Below are positions 16,844 through 27,151 of a DNA stretch of 64,000 bases, piece by piece. Under the pieces are notes generated by a model, which did no database searches, was not told the origin of the DNA, and worked only from the letters and a program-made list of their open reading frames with translations. Positions within the stretch are counted from its first letter, which is position 1; each line of letters opens with the position of its first letter. Source of the DNA: Oscillospiraceae bacterium (GTDB lineage Bacteria; Bacillota; Clostridia; Oscillospirales; Ruminococcaceae). Location of the stretch: contig JAFRAJ010000043.1 of the NCBI GenBank assembly GCA_017405465.1, positions 17,232 through 81,231 on the forward strand. The letters are read 5' to 3'. Both the position numbers and the translations under genes were made by a program.

Positions 16844-18874
16844 ATGGATAAAAGACTGAAAACAGAAAAGCTGACGCTGGGAACATGCTACTATCCGGAA
16901 CACTGGCCTGAAGAACTGTGGGCAGATGATATCAGAAGAATGCTTGATAACGGGATAACTGTGATACGTATCGCAGAGTTCGCCTGGAACAAATTTGAGC
17001 CGGAAGAAGGTGTATTCGATTTCACGTTCTTCGACCATTTCCTTGATGTTGCTGAAAAGACAGATATTAAAGTCATCTTCTGTACTCCTACAGCTACACC
17101 GCCTGCATGGCTTACTGAAAAATATCCCGAGACCCTAAATGCTTTCAGAGACGGTACACTGATGAGACATGGCCTGCGCAGGCATTATAACTACAACAGC
17201 GAGATACTTAAGACAAAGACTGCAGAACTTGTTGATCGTATGGCTGAACATTATGCTTCAAGGAAATGCATTATCGGCTGGCAGATAGACAACGAATTCA
17301 ACTGCGAGGCTAATGAATACTACAGCGAAGCTGACCACTGCGCTTTCAGAGAGTATGTCAAGAACAAGTACGGATCGCTGGACAGATTGAATGAAGCGTG
17401 GGGGACAGTCTTCTGGAACCAGACGTATACTGACTGGCAGCAGGTCTTTCTTCCCAGAACAACTCCCAACAACGTAGTGAATCCTCATCAGTTGCTGGAA
17501 GCAAAGGCGTTCTGGTCTTACAGTACGAGAAATTACTGCAAACTTCAAAGCGATATCCTCAGGAAGTATCTGCCTGAAGATGTCTTTATCACTCATAACG
17601 GGTTCTTTGGGCATGTTGACAGTCATGAAATGACGCAGGAGAGCCTGGATTTCATGATGTATGACTCCTATCCGAACTTTGCCTATGTTCTCGACTTCAA
17701 TTCCAAGAATCCCATGAAGGACCGTGCCTGGAGCTGGAACCTTTGTCATATAAGATCAATATCTCCGATATTCGGTGTCATGGAGCAGCAGTCCGGGCCC
17801 AATGGAGCATATAACGGAGGAATAGGCGCAGCTTCTCCCAAACCCGGGCAGCTGAGACTATGGACCATGCAGTCGATAGCACATGGTGCGGATTATATCA
17901 GCTATTTCCGCTGGAGGACCAGCTGGATCGGCACAGAGATCTATTGGCACGGGATACTTGACCAGAACAACAGAGACAACAGGAGACTGAAAGAAGTCTC
18001 TGAACTTTCCAAAGAGCTTCCCAGACTGCAGCAGATAGTCGGTAAGGATTATGAGGCGGAAGTAGCCATAGCTTTCGATTATCTCAACGACTGGGACAGC
18101 GAATCCGACGGATGGCACGGACCGGTTGGAAGGAAGAGTCAGGACAGCTGGTTCGATGCGATGCAGAAAGCGCATGTGCCTTGTGACTTCCTTTATTTCA
18201 CTGATGAGTGCTCCTCTGACATGCTGTCAAGGTACAAACTGATAGTTTATCCCGATGCTGCGATAGTCACAGAGAGAACATCTCTTATGCTTCATGAATA
18301 TGTCAGCAACGGAGGGACTCTAGTGATAGGACCTCTTACAGGATACAAGGATCAGTATGGACGTGTGCCTATGACAGCCGCTCCCGGTTTATTGGCAGAC
18401 ATTGCCGGAGGAACGGTCGACGACTTCACTTTTGTCTCAAGGTACGACGAGAATCCGAAGGTCGTTATTTCCGGAAAAGAACTGGAAGCTCCGCTGTTCA
18501 ACGAGATGCTGAAGCCTGATTCAGCAGAAATTGCCGGAACATACTGCGGAGCATGGTATGAAGGACAGCCGGCTGTGCTCTTTAACAGATTCGGAAAGGG
18601 AACATGCTGGACATACGGCAGCGCATTCTCTGAGGAGGCTGTCCTGGAACTGCTTTCAAAAGAAGGAATCAGCTCACCAGCAGAAGGCATAGTGTCTGTA
18701 CCTGAAAGTGTAGAGGTGGCAGTGCGCGGAAGAGCAATGTTCCTGATGAATTATCTTGAGAGTGCTGCAAAGGTTTCGTTCAGTGTCCCTAAAAAGGATA
18801 TTCTGTCCGGCGATATTATCTCCGGAGAAGCAGAGATACCCGGATTCGGCGTGATGGTACTTGACCTGGACTAA
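16844..18874 (+). CDS. Beta-galactosidase, glycoside hydrolase family 42
   Basis: 676-residue retaining GH42 enzyme without signal peptide, so it acts on imported galactosides. TIM barrel from residue ~10: TCYYPEHWPEELW, IRIAEFAWNKFEPEEG, acid/base Glu151 in GWQIDNEFNC, nucleophile Glu314 in IFGVMEQQSGP, and GADYISYFRWRTSWIGTE shortly after. A trimerisation domain (GH42M) and small C-terminal beta domain follow. Many GH42 enzymes act on plant or milk galacto-oligosaccharides or arabinogalactan pieces. I chose ATG 16844 (GGGGAG just upstream) over an ATG at 16829. A TATAAT lies at 16794-16799. The ABC gene pair starts 24 bases after it and may be co-transcribed. Confidence 0.93.
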   Translation: MDKRLKTEKLTLGTCYYPEHWPEELWADDIRRMLDNGITVIRIAEFAWNKFEPEEGVFDFTFFDHFLDVAEKTDIKVIFCTPTATPPAWLTEKYPETLNAFRDGTLMRHGLRRHYNYNSEILKTKTAELVDRMAEHYASRKCIIGWQIDNEFNCEANEYYSEADHCAFREYVKNKYGSLDRLNEAWGTVFWNQTYTDWQQVFLPRTTPNNVVNPHQLLEAKAFWSYSTRNYCKLQSDILRKYLPEDVFITHNGFFGHVDSHEMTQESLDFMMYDSYPNFAYVLDFNSKNPMKDRAWSWNLCHIRSISPIFGVMEQQSGPNGAYNGGIGAASPKPGQLRLWTMQSIAHGADYISYFRWRTSWIGTEIYWHGILDQNNRDNRRLKEVSELSKELPRLQQIVGKDYEAEVAIAFDYLNDWDSESDGWHGPVGRKSQDSWFDAMQKAHVPCDFLYFTDECSSDMLSRYKLIVYPDAAIVTERTSLMLHEYVSNGGTLVIGPLTGYKDQYGRVPMTAAPGLLADIAGGTVDDFTFVSRYDENPKVVISGKELEAPLFNEMLKPDSAEIAGTYCGAWYEGQPAVLFNRFGKGTCWTYGSAFSEEAVLELLSKEGISSPAEGIVSVPESVEVAVRGRAMFLMNYLESAAKVSFSVPKKDILSGDIISGEAEIPGFGVMVLDLD

Positions 18875-18898
18875 CCGGTACAGGAAGGAAACGAATAT

Positions 18899-19600
18899 AT
18901 GAGTTTTATTGAGTTCGAAAATGTCAGCAAGATCTATCAGATGGGAGAAGTTGAGATCAAAGCGCTGAACGATATTTCTTTCTCTATAGATAAAGGTGAA
19001 TTCGTTGTAGTGCTTGGCTCCAGCGGAGCAGGAAAGACCACGATACTGAATATTCTGGGAGGTATGGACACAGCTACTTCCGGAACGATAACTGTTGACG
19101 GAAACAAGATATCCGGAGCATCAGAAAAGGAACTCTGTGAATACAGAAGACAGGATGTGGGTTTCGTGTTCCAGTTCTACAATCTTGTGCAGAATCTCAC
19201 TGCAAAGGAAAATGTGGAGCTGGCTGTTCAATTATGCAAGGATCCGATGGATTCGGTTTTCGTGCTCAAAATGGTCGGGTTGGAAGAGAGAATGAACAAT
19301 TTCCCTTCTCAGCTTTCCGGAGGCGAACAGCAGAGGGTAGCCATCGCACGCGCAGTAGCTAAGAATCCGAAATTGCTGCTGTGCGATGAACCTACCGGTG
19401 CACTTGACTATGTGACAGGCAAGCAGGTCCTTAAAGTGCTGCAGGATATGTGTGAGCAGCAGAATATGACAGTCGTAATGATCACACATAACAGCGCACT
19501 TGCCGAGATGGGTCAGAAGATAATCAGGGTCAAGAGCGGACAGATTGAAGATATTTATATAAATCAAAACAGAAAGAGCATCGAGGAAATAGAGTACTGA
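18899..19600 (+). CDS. ABC transporter ATP-binding protein (LolD/MacB class)
   Basis: 233 residues: Walker [10 protein letters not shown] near 40, Q-loop [17 protein letters not shown] typical of the MacB/LolD/FtsE class, signature [15 protein letters not shown], Walker [13 protein letters not shown] and switch His in VMITHNS. This class works as mechanotransmission pumps together with FtsX-type permeases rather than importing nutrients. Its stop TGA overlaps the ATG of the next gene (TGATG), so the two are translationally coupled and form one transporter. Because that permease is interrupted by a stop codon, this ATPase may lack a complete partner in this strain. Confidence 0.92.
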   Translation: MSFIEFENVSKIYQMGEVEIKALNDISFSIDKGEFVVVLGSSGAGKTTILNILGGMDTATSGTITVDGNKISGASEKELCEYRRQDVGFVFQFYNLVQNLTAKENVELAVQLCKDPMDSVFVLKMVGLEERMNNFPSQLSGGEQQRVAIARAVAKNPKLLLCDEPTGALDYVTGKQVLKVLQDMCEQQNMTVVMITHNSALAEMGQKIIRVKSGQIEDIYINQNRKSIEEIEY

Positions 19601-22600
19601 TGTTTGAAAAAGACACTCTGCGGCTCATCGGGAAGTCATTGAAAAGGTTCATATCCCTGGTCATGATAGTCATGATCGGGGCTGGCTTTATGATGGGACT
19701 TTTCAGTTCGAGAAGGATCATGGAAGAGAGTGTCGACAGATATAATGACCGTTATGATCTTCAGGACATACAGCTGTATTCCTCCTATGGATTTGATGCT
19801 GCAGATATGAAGGCGCTGAGGGCTCAGGAATGGGTATCAAAATGTTTTGCCAGCAGAATGGCAGATGTCTATTCAAGATCTGAAGACGGGGAAGCAGCTG
19901 TCACCAGGTTGGAGGAGACCGACAGGGCAGTTAACAGATTCGAGATCATCGAAGGCAGAATGCCGAAGAACAGCTCGGAAGCTCTGGTGCTCAACAATTC
20001 ACTGAGCGGCGGGGGCTACAGGATCGGAGAAGAGATTACGCTTTTTCTGGAAGACAGTGACATACTTGACTCAGTGGAATGTGACAAGGTCAAGATAGTC
20101 GGAGTAGTAAAAGCTCCCGCATATATGGCAAAGACTCTGGGTACCAGCATCCTCAAGAATCTTGAACTGGAGCAGGTCCTTTACCTGCTGCCGTCTGCTT
20201 TTAAAAGCGATTATTACACCACTGTGTACATCACTGTAAACGGGGCGAAGGATCTGGATGGATTTTCGAAACAATATGATTCTCACATAGAAGAAATAAA
20301 AACAGATATTAATGTCTTTTCCAGGAAACAGTCTGCGCAGCTAAAGGAAAAACTTGTTGACGAATATACCAGAAAGATTGAAGAGAGCGAGCAGGAACTG
20401 GAAGGAAAGAAGCTGGATGCGCAGATGAAGCTTGATGAAGCACAAAAACAGCTTGAAGATGCAAATATACAGCTGATAGCCAGTCAGGCGCAGATAGATT
20501 CTCTGAGCATGGCCTTGAGGCAGGGGACTGAAAGACTTAATCTTCTTGAGGCTCAGTATGATGAGCGGTATGCAGGCCTGGATGATGAGATCGCTGAGAT
20601 CGAACAGGCGTATGGAGGAAGAAGTTTCGAAAGCATCTATTCTGAAGTGCTCTCTGATTACGGGACTTACAATGCGCTCAAGACCATGACGGATCCGTCA
20701 GGAACAGCTGTCATAGACGCTCAGATCTCTGATCTGGAAGCTGATAATGCCTCGAGAAGGCAGAGGCTGAACAGTGAGCTTTATCCTAAGAGATCGGAAC
20801 TGCAAGCTATAATAGCTGACGAGAATTCTTCTGAAATGGATAAAACATCTGCTGCATCTGAACTTACCTTTATCGAACAGTCTATCTCTGAAGAGATCGA
20901 TGCGATAACGCTCAATGAAAGACTGATCTCGAGCCTCAGGGAGATGAAGAAGGCCGGTTCCAGCGGGTCGGCTGCTTCCCGGATGGCAGAGATCGATGCC
21001 AGATATAATGGCTCTGTTGAAAATGAATACAGAAGACTTACCAGGATCTCGAGAGACCGGGTAGCCTAGGAGACGATTGAGAATGAGATGTCGATCGCCA
21101 GGCAGGGAGTAGAAAGAGTCAGCGGGCAGATCGATACACTGAGGATCCAGATAAATGCCGGCCGTGCACAGTATGAAGCAGGGTACAGAGAATATCAGAA
21201 GAATCTGATAGAGTTCACTGAACAGATGGAGAAGGCCGAAGCTGAGATACGCAAGGCATACCAGGAACTTGAGGAACTTCCCGATGCTGAGTGGATGATC
21301 CTGACTCGGGATAAGCAGTATACTTCATATCTTTATGCAAATAATGCGAAACAGATGGGAGCGATCGGCGTATCACTGCCTGTGCTGTTTTTCCTTGTAG
21401 CTGCCCTCGTATGTCTAACTACCATGACAAGACTCGTCGATGAACAGAGAGGGCAGATAGGCATCTTCCGCGCATTGGGCTTTTCTAAAGCGGCGGTCGT
21501 GATGAGGTATGTAGTATATGCGCTGCTCGCGAGCATTTCCGGTTGCTTTATAGGTGTATTCGCGGGGATGGCGGTTTTTCCGACTGTAATTTACAGAACG
21601 TGGAGACTGCTGTATGACCTCCCCGATATGGCGATAATGTTTCCTGTAGGCAATGCACTGCTCTGCTTTACGGCTTTTTCAGCGCTTATGGCCGGAGTTA
21701 CAGCCGCAGTCGTAGGCAAAACGCTTAAAGATATGCCTAGCCAGCTCATGAGACCGAAGGCTCCCAGAGCTGCTAAGACCGTGTTTCTGGAGAAGATACC
21801 GTTCATCTGGAGAAAACTGTCCTTTACCGGGAAGATTACGGCAAGAAATATCATCCGGTATAAAGCGAGGTTCCTGATGACTGTGATCGGGGTCGCAGGA
21901 TGCACCGGTCTACTGGTTATGGGATGGGGGATCAAGGATTCGATAAAAGACGTGGTCCACATTCAGTTCGGAGAGATCATGAACTATGATTACATGATCA
22001 AACTTGAGAATGACCATTCTATTGACGAGATGGTGGAGATCCTTGAAGATGATCTGTCCAACCAGTACGTCACTCCCTATATGAGCTATTCAACAAAGAT
22101 TTATCTTGACGGGGAAGAAGGTGTTCTGGAGGCTCAGGTAATGGATGCCAGAAAAGGTAATGACATCTATCAGCTGAGAGGACTTGATCATTACACACCG
22201 CTAAGGCTGAGCAACAGCGGAGTCATCGTAAGTGAGAAATTCGCAAAAAACAACGGGCTGAGAGAAGGTGACTATGTCACCATTGAATCTGCCAGAGGAT
22301 TAAAGGCAGAGATAAAGATAGTCTCTATATGTGAGATGTATTTCCAGCATTATGTTTTCATCTCGTCAGATCTTTATGAGTCGGTCTTTGGAGAGCCGAT
22401 GCATCCTAATACTATTGGAATCAAGTCATCGTGCTCAATTGAAGAACTGGAGAATGAGCTCTCAGAATTTGAGAATGTGGAGAGCATCATAGATTTTTCA
22501 TCCATTACGAAGCAGTTCGACACTATGATCAGAGCCTTGGATCTTATCATAATCGTCATCATTCTCACTGCAGGAGCGTTGGCTTTTGTGGTCCTTATCA

Positions 22601-22938
22601 ATCTCACACAGGTCAACATCAGTGAAAGGATCCGGGAGATTGCCACTCTGAAGGTGCTGGGATTCAGGCAGGGAGAGGTCGAATCATATCTCTTCAAGGA
22701 GATATTGATACTCAGTTTCATAGGAGCCCTTGCCGGTATGCCACTCGGTATTGCGGAGCACCATTTCATCATGAATATCATAAGCATGGAGATGATGATG
22801 TTCGGAAGGAATATCAAGCCTTTGAGCTTTGTGTACGGAGTAGGCATCACGATCGTTTTCACGCTGATCGTGCTTGTTATGACAAAGGGCTCTCTGAGAA
22901 GAATAGAGATGATAGAATCTTTAAAATCAGTGGAGTAA
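19600..22938 (+). pseudogene. Large FtsX-type ABC permease interrupted by an in-frame TAG
   Basis: Two open segments, 19600-21066 and 21070-22938, lie in the same frame and are separated only by TAG at 21067-21069. Read through, they give a ~1112-residue permease of the FtsX/MacB type: an N-terminal membrane helix (residues ~14-35), an extracytoplasmic domain, a long coiled coil (about 255-590) spanning the stop, then three-helix FtsX modules in the C-terminal half with ISERIREIATLKVLGF and a last helix. The stop falls inside the coiled coil; context RVA-stop-ETIENEM suggests CAG or GAG changed to TAG. Elsewhere in the window TAG ends normal genes, so recoding is unlikely. It may be a nonsense allele, a sequencing error, or rarely read through. 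Confidence 0.85.
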
Positions 22939-23059
22939 ACACGATTCTTCCATGGATTAAGGGCTCGGCTGTATAGTATAATCTATAATGCAGCGTTGAA
23001 AGACGCTGACTATAATAAATGAGAAAAGACGGAGAAAAACTTCGTCTTCCGGTCGGAGT

Positions 23060-24115
23060 ATGGAAACAGCGATTACACTGCAGAATATCCTGATCGAGAT
23101 ACAGAGAAGTCCGATTCTTCTCGTATCAGTACTGCTCACCCTGGGAGTCATCTTTGTGAACGGGTGGACAGATGCGCCGAACGCTATTGCGACGGCGGTC
23201 TCTACAAGAAGCATTAACGTGGACAGGGCCATTGCCATGGCAGCCGTATGCAATTTCGTTGGCGTCGTGGTGATGACCTATTTTAATTCCAGCGTGGCTT
23301 TCACCATCAAAAACATGGTCAACTTCGGAAGTGATACCCGAAGTGCCCTTATAGCGCTTGCCGCGTCTCTTGCAGCTATAGTTATCTGGGCCGTAGGTGC
23401 GTGGTACTTCGGAATCCCGACCAGTGAGAGCCATTCTCTGATCGCAGGCCTCAGCGGTGCGGCCATAGCGCTGGGAGGTGTATCAGGCGTCAACCTGTCT
23501 GAGTGGGCGAAGGTCCTGTACGGACTCGTGCTGTCTACTGTGCTAGGGTTCGGAGTAGGTTTTCTGGTATGCAGGATCATAACGATCCTGTTTGAGAATG
23601 TCAGAAGAAGGAATGCGAACCTGTTTTTTGACAAGGCGCAGGTGTTTGGAGCAGCAGCTATGGCATTCATGCACGGTGCGCAGGACGGACAGAAATTCAT
23701 CGGAGTCCTCCTGCTGGCTTTCAACCTTGCTGTAGGCGTTACCGGAGACGGCGTGACCGAAGTGCCGGTGTGGCTCATGCTCCTGTGTTCTGCAGTTATG
23801 GGACTTGGAACGGCAGTCGGCGGCAAGAAGATAATAAAATCTGTCGGAATGGACATGGTAAAACTTGAAAAATACCAGGGCTTCGCTTCCGACATGGCCG
23901 GCGCATTGTGTCTTCTGCTTTCAACTGTACTCGGTATTCCGGTAAGTACGACACATATGAAAACCGCGGCGATAATGGGTGTAGGAGCTGAAAGAAGGAT
24001 GTCATCCATAAAGATCAGCGTGGTCAAGGATATGGTGATGACCTGGATCTGCACCTTCCCCGGTTGCGGAATTCTCGGATACATTTTTGCCAAGATCTTC
24101 TTGGCATTAACATGA
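23060..24115 (+). CDS. Inorganic phosphate transporter, PiT family
   Basis: 351-residue membrane protein. The paired signature repeats of PiT carriers are visible: VNGWTDAPNAIATAV near residue 35 and FMHGAQDGQKFIGVL near 200, together with IPTSESHSLIAGLSGAAIA and IPVSTTHMKTAAIMGVG. It takes up phosphate with H+ or Na+. Followed after 23 bases by a DUF47 gene, the usual partner. Upstream at about 22975-22980 there is a TATAAT-like sequence and an AGCGT/ACGCT inverted repeat, but no convincing -35. Function firm. Confidence 0.93.
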   Translation: METAITLQNILIEIQRSPILLVSVLLTLGVIFVNGWTDAPNAIATAVSTRSINVDRAIAMAAVCNFVGVVVMTYFNSSVAFTIKNMVNFGSDTRSALIALAASLAAIVIWAVGAWYFGIPTSESHSLIAGLSGAAIALGGVSGVNLSEWAKVLYGLVLSTVLGFGVGFLVCRIITILFENVRRRNANLFFDKAQVFGAAAMAFMHGAQDGQKFIGVLLLAFNLAVGVTGDGVTEVPVWLMLLCSAVMGLGTAVGGKKIIKSVGMDMVKLEKYQGFASDMAGALCLLLSTVLGIPVSTTHMKTAAIMGVGAERRMSSIKISVVKDMVMTWICTFPGCGILGYIFAKIFLALT

Positions 24116-24138
24116 ATTAAGTGGAGGTTCATTGGGAA

Positions 24139-24765
24139 GTGAATAAAAGAGCAGAGCGAGATATGTTCTATTTCCGCAATATGGCGGAGTGTGTGGATCT
24201 GGCGGAAGAGGCTGTTACACTACTGCTGGATTCGCTCAATTCTTTCGACCCTGAAGTGCTTCCGGGCAAGATAAGAGAGATGCACGAGATAGAGCAGCGC
24301 GGAGACTCAAAGAAGCATGAACTGGTCAAAAGAGTAAGTGAAGCTTTCATAACACCTATTGAAAGAGAAGATATCATTGCAATCAGTGACATACTTGATG
24401 ACATCATAGATGATGTTGAGGACATCCTTATCCAGATATATGTATCCAATGTAAGGGAACTCAGATATGATATCGTTCCCGGTATCGAAAACCTGCAGAG
24501 ATGTATCATCTCCTTGAAGAAGGTGCTTCTTGAATTCCCGAACTTCAGAAAATCCGAGAGTATCCAGCAGCTGATCATTGATGTGAACCATTATGAAGAA
24601 CAGGGCGACAAGAGGTTTATGGACAGCATGGTAAGGCTCTACAGAGAGGATTCCATAGAGCCTGTTGTCAGGTGGAAGGCAGTATATCAGTGTATAGAAG
24701 ACAGCATGGACAGGTGTGAAGACGCTGCAGATACTGTTCAGTCTGTCATAATGAAGAATATGTGA
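24139..24765 (+). CDS. DUF47 family (PhoU-like) phosphate transport accessory protein
   Basis: 208-residue all-helical, acidic protein of the DUF47/PhoU-like family (FRNMAECVDLAEEAVTLL, IHEIEQRGDSKKHEL-like segment with EIEQRGD, DILDDIIDDVEDI, YEEQGDKRFMDSM). These proteins accompany PiT carriers and are thought to modulate them. I prefer the GTG at 24139, with GGAGG about 11 bases upstream; GTG 24121 is also in frame but sits on the ribosome binding site. Directly downstream of the PiT gene. Function is by family and context. Confidence 0.88.
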   Translation: MNKRAERDMFYFRNMAECVDLAEEAVTLLLDSLNSFDPEVLPGKIREMHEIEQRGDSKKHELVKRVSEAFITPIEREDIIAISDILDDIIDDVEDILIQIYVSNVRELRYDIVPGIENLQRCIISLKKVLLEFPNFRKSESIQQLIIDVNHYEEQGDKRFMDSMVRLYREDSIEPVVRWKAVYQCIEDSMDRCEDAADTVQSVIMKNM

Positions 24766-24789
24766 TCTATACCGAAAGGAAAACGTCCC

Positions 24790-26706
24790 GTGAAAGTCCA
24801 GAAGTTTCTAGACATTAATAACGTCCAGGTGAAAGATGAGTTCTGGTCACGCCTTCAGGATCTTGTGATAGATACCGTGATCCCATATCAGTATGAGATC
24901 ATGGATGACAAGATCGAAGGTGCCGAGAAGAGTCATGCATTGGAGAATTTCAGAATCGCTGCCGGAGAATCAGAGGGTGAGTTTTACGGAATGGTATTTC
25001 AGGACAGCGATGTTGCCAAGTGGCTTGAGGCTGTTGCATATTCACTGGCTGTGAGGCCGGATCCTGTTCTTGAAGAGAAAGCAGACAGGCTGATAGAGAC
25101 TATCGGAAAAGCACAGCAGGAAGACGGGTACCTCGATACATATTTCATAGTGAAGGAACCGGATCACAAATGGGAGGATCTTCACGAAGCGCATGAGCTT
25201 TACTGTTTCGGACATATGATCGAAGCAGCGGTTGCGATGAAAGAAGCTGCCGGGAAAGATTCGCTTCTTCAGATAATGAAAAAGGCTGCAGATCTCGTCT
25301 GCAGAAGATTCGGTAAGGATAAGGTCAGGGGATATCCCGGACATCAGGAAATCGAACTTGCACTCATCAGGCTGTACAGGGCTACAGGGATAAGGAGATA
25401 TCTCGATACTGCACTGTATTTCCTTGATGAGCGTGGAACAGAACCGGATCTGTTCATTGAGGAATCCAAAGTGAGGACCATTAGCATATTCGACATGGAT
25501 CCTTACAACAGAAAGTACGCGCAGACTCATATGCCTGTGAGAAAGCAGGATAAAGCCGTAGGTCATTCAGTTCGTGCGGGATATATGTACACTGCAATGG
25601 CTGACATCGCTTCCGAGACAGGCGACGCTGAGCTTGCAGAAGCATGCAGAAGGCTGTGGAACAACATAACCAGGAAGAGGATGTATATCACCGGTGGAGT
25701 GGGATCCACTGTACACGGCGAATCATACTCGGAAGACTATGAACTTCCGAATGACCTTATATATGCTGAGACATGTGCCAGTGTGGCTATGGCATTCTTT
25801 GCCAAACGTATGCTGGAACTGGAAGTAAAAGGCGAATATGCAGACATTCTTGAGAAGGAACTGTTCAATGGGATTCTCAGCGGGATGCAGAGCGACGGTA
25901 AGAGATTCTTCTATGTGAATCCACTGGAAGTTGTTCCCGGAGTATCCGGAGTTCTGCCTGAGTATAAACATGTTTTGGATTCAAGACCTGGATGGTATAG
26001 ATGTGCCTGTTGCCCTCCCAACGTAGCCAGACTCGTAACATCACTCGGTGAGTATGTCTGGGGCGAGTCAAATGATACGGTATACTCCCACGTATTCGTT
26101 GGAGGAGATGCCAGGTTCAGCATTGCCGGAGGATTAACAATTACATGTGAAACTGGATATCCCTGGAATGGAAACGTCAGGTATACAGTGAATGCAGAAG
26201 ATTCAAGTGAGTTTAATTTTGCCATACACATCCCGTCCTGGTGCAGTGAATGGACTCTCAAGGTAAACGGAAACAAGACCCAAGCTGAGAAGAAAGACGG
26301 ATATGCTTATCTGCAAAGATATTGGAACGACGGTGATGTTGTGGAACTCGAGCTGGAGATGAAGCCGAAACGCATGTATGCAAATCCGAGCGTAAGAGCA
26401 GATGCTGGGTGCGTCGCTTTCATGAGAGGACCGATAGTATACTGTTTCGAAGAAACCGATAACGGAGCTGTTCTTCAGGCGCTCAGGGCTACCAGAGGAT
26501 CAGAGATAACAGTTGTTGAAAAGAAGCTTGGATCACTTGGAAAGTATCCGGTTCTCTGTGTCAAGGGTAAAAGACTTGTTTCGGGAACACAGCTATATTC
26601 AGAAGAACAGTTCAGAAAAGAGGATGCTGATCTTATTGCCGTGCCGTACTATCTCTGGGGAAACAGGGAAAAAGGCGGAATGAGAGTCTGGATTCATGAA
26701 GACTGA
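24790..26706 (+). CDS. Beta-L-arabinofuranosidase, glycoside hydrolase family 127
   Basis: 638 residues, (alpha/alpha)6-barrel GH127 (formerly DUF1680). The zinc/catalytic set of Bifidobacterium HypBA1 is intact: Glu327 and Cys329 in YAETCASVAM (HypBA1 Glu338, Cys340), Cys407 as nucleophile and Cys408 as ligand in YRCACCPPN (Cys417, Cys418), with matching spacing. It removes beta-L-arabinofuranose from plant hydroxyproline-linked or pectic arabinans. No signal peptide, hence cytoplasmic. Start is GTG 24790 with AAAGGAAAAC upstream. It lies 24 bases after the phosphate genes, probably by chance. Strong terminator follows. Confidence 0.92.
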   Translation: MKVQKFLDINNVQVKDEFWSRLQDLVIDTVIPYQYEIMDDKIEGAEKSHALENFRIAAGESEGEFYGMVFQDSDVAKWLEAVAYSLAVRPDPVLEEKADRLIETIGKAQQEDGYLDTYFIVKEPDHKWEDLHEAHELYCFGHMIEAAVAMKEAAGKDSLLQIMKKAADLVCRRFGKDKVRGYPGHQEIELALIRLYRATGIRRYLDTALYFLDERGTEPDLFIEESKVRTISIFDMDPYNRKYAQTHMPVRKQDKAVGHSVRAGYMYTAMADIASETGDAELAEACRRLWNNITRKRMYITGGVGSTVHGESYSEDYELPNDLIYAETCASVAMAFFAKRMLELEVKGEYADILEKELFNGILSGMQSDGKRFFYVNPLEVVPGVSGVLPEYKHVLDSRPGWYRCACCPPNVARLVTSLGEYVWGESNDTVYSHVFVGGDARFSIAGGLTITCETGYPWNGNVRYTVNAEDSSEFNFAIHIPSWCSEWTLKVNGNKTQAEKKDGYAYLQRYWNDGDVVELELEMKPKRMYANPSVRADAGCVAFMRGPIVYCFEETDNGAVLQALRATRGSEITVVEKKLGSLGKYPVLCVKGKRLVSGTQLYSEEQFRKEDADLIAVPYYLWGNREKGGMRVWIHED

Positions 26707-26723
26707 TAACTAAAATGATAATC

Positions 26724-26749
26724 AGGTAGTCCGGGAGACCGGGCTATCT
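26724..26749 (+). terminator. Rho-independent terminator
   Basis: An 11-bp stem with two G-U pairs (26724-26734 with 26739-26749), loop GAGA, followed by nine T. Ends the GH127 gene and insulates csoR-copA. Confidence 0.9.
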
Positions 26750-26770
26750 TTTTTTTTGAAGAACAGCACT

Positions 26771-26799
26771 TTGACATATACCCTATGGGGGTATATAAT
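26771..26799 (+). promoter_or_regulatory. csoR-copA promoter with CsoR-type operator in the spacer
   Basis: TTGACA (26771-26776) and TATAAT (26794-26799) are exactly 17 bases apart. The spacer and its flank form the inverted repeat TATACCC-TATGG-GGGTATA (26777-26795), a G/C-tract palindrome typical of CsoR operators. Binding here would exclude RNA polymerase; Cu(I) would release it. Confidence 0.88.
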
Positions 26800-26831
26800 G
26801 TAAATGTCAATAATATCGGAGAAAACTAAAA

Positions 26832-27137
26832 ATGAAAGAGAAAACTTGCAACTGCAAGCCTAGAATCAAAGAAAGAAGTGAAAAAGAGTACAGAGATCTG
26901 CTCAACCGGCTCAACAGAGTGGAAGGACAGGTCAGGGGAATCAAGAGAATGGTGGAAGAGAACATCTATTGTCCGGACATCCTGATTCAGGTCTCTGCTG
27001 TTAAGGCTGCGCTTGACAGTTTTAACTCTGAGCTTCTGTCAAATCATATCAGGACGTGCGTTACAGAAGACATAAAAAACGGTGATGAGAGTTCAATAGA
27101 TGAGCTTGTCGCTACAGTAAAAAAGATCATGAAATAA
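26832..27137 (+). CDS. csoR: Copper-sensing repressor, CsoR family
   Basis: 101-residue helical DUF156/CsoR regulator. LLNRLNRVEGQVRGIKRMV is the family N-terminal helix; Cys47 (IYCPDI), His72 and Cys76 (NHIRTC) give the C-H-C copper set that separates CsoR from RcnR and CstR. An extra CNC at residues 6-8 might add metal contacts. It represses its own operon through the palindrome in the promoter and is released by Cu(I). GGAG lies before the ATG; copA starts 15 bases downstream. Confidence 0.93.
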   Translation: MKEKTCNCKPRIKERSEKEYRDLLNRLNRVEGQVRGIKRMVEENIYCPDILIQVSAVKAALDSFNSELLSNHIRTCVTEDIKNGDESSIDELVATVKKIMK

Positions 27138-27151
27138 AAAAGGACGGACTT

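Noticed and set aside
21067..21069. TAG recoded as an amino acid across the genome
   Set aside because: The aldolase ending at 11007 and the flavoprotein ending at 14951 both stop at TAG at the expected length, so TAG is a working stop codon here.
23278..24132. Long open frame antisense to the phosphate transporter
   Set aside because: It mirrors the real PiT gene, lacks a ribosome binding site and gives a low-complexity Ser/Thr/Pro-rich product.
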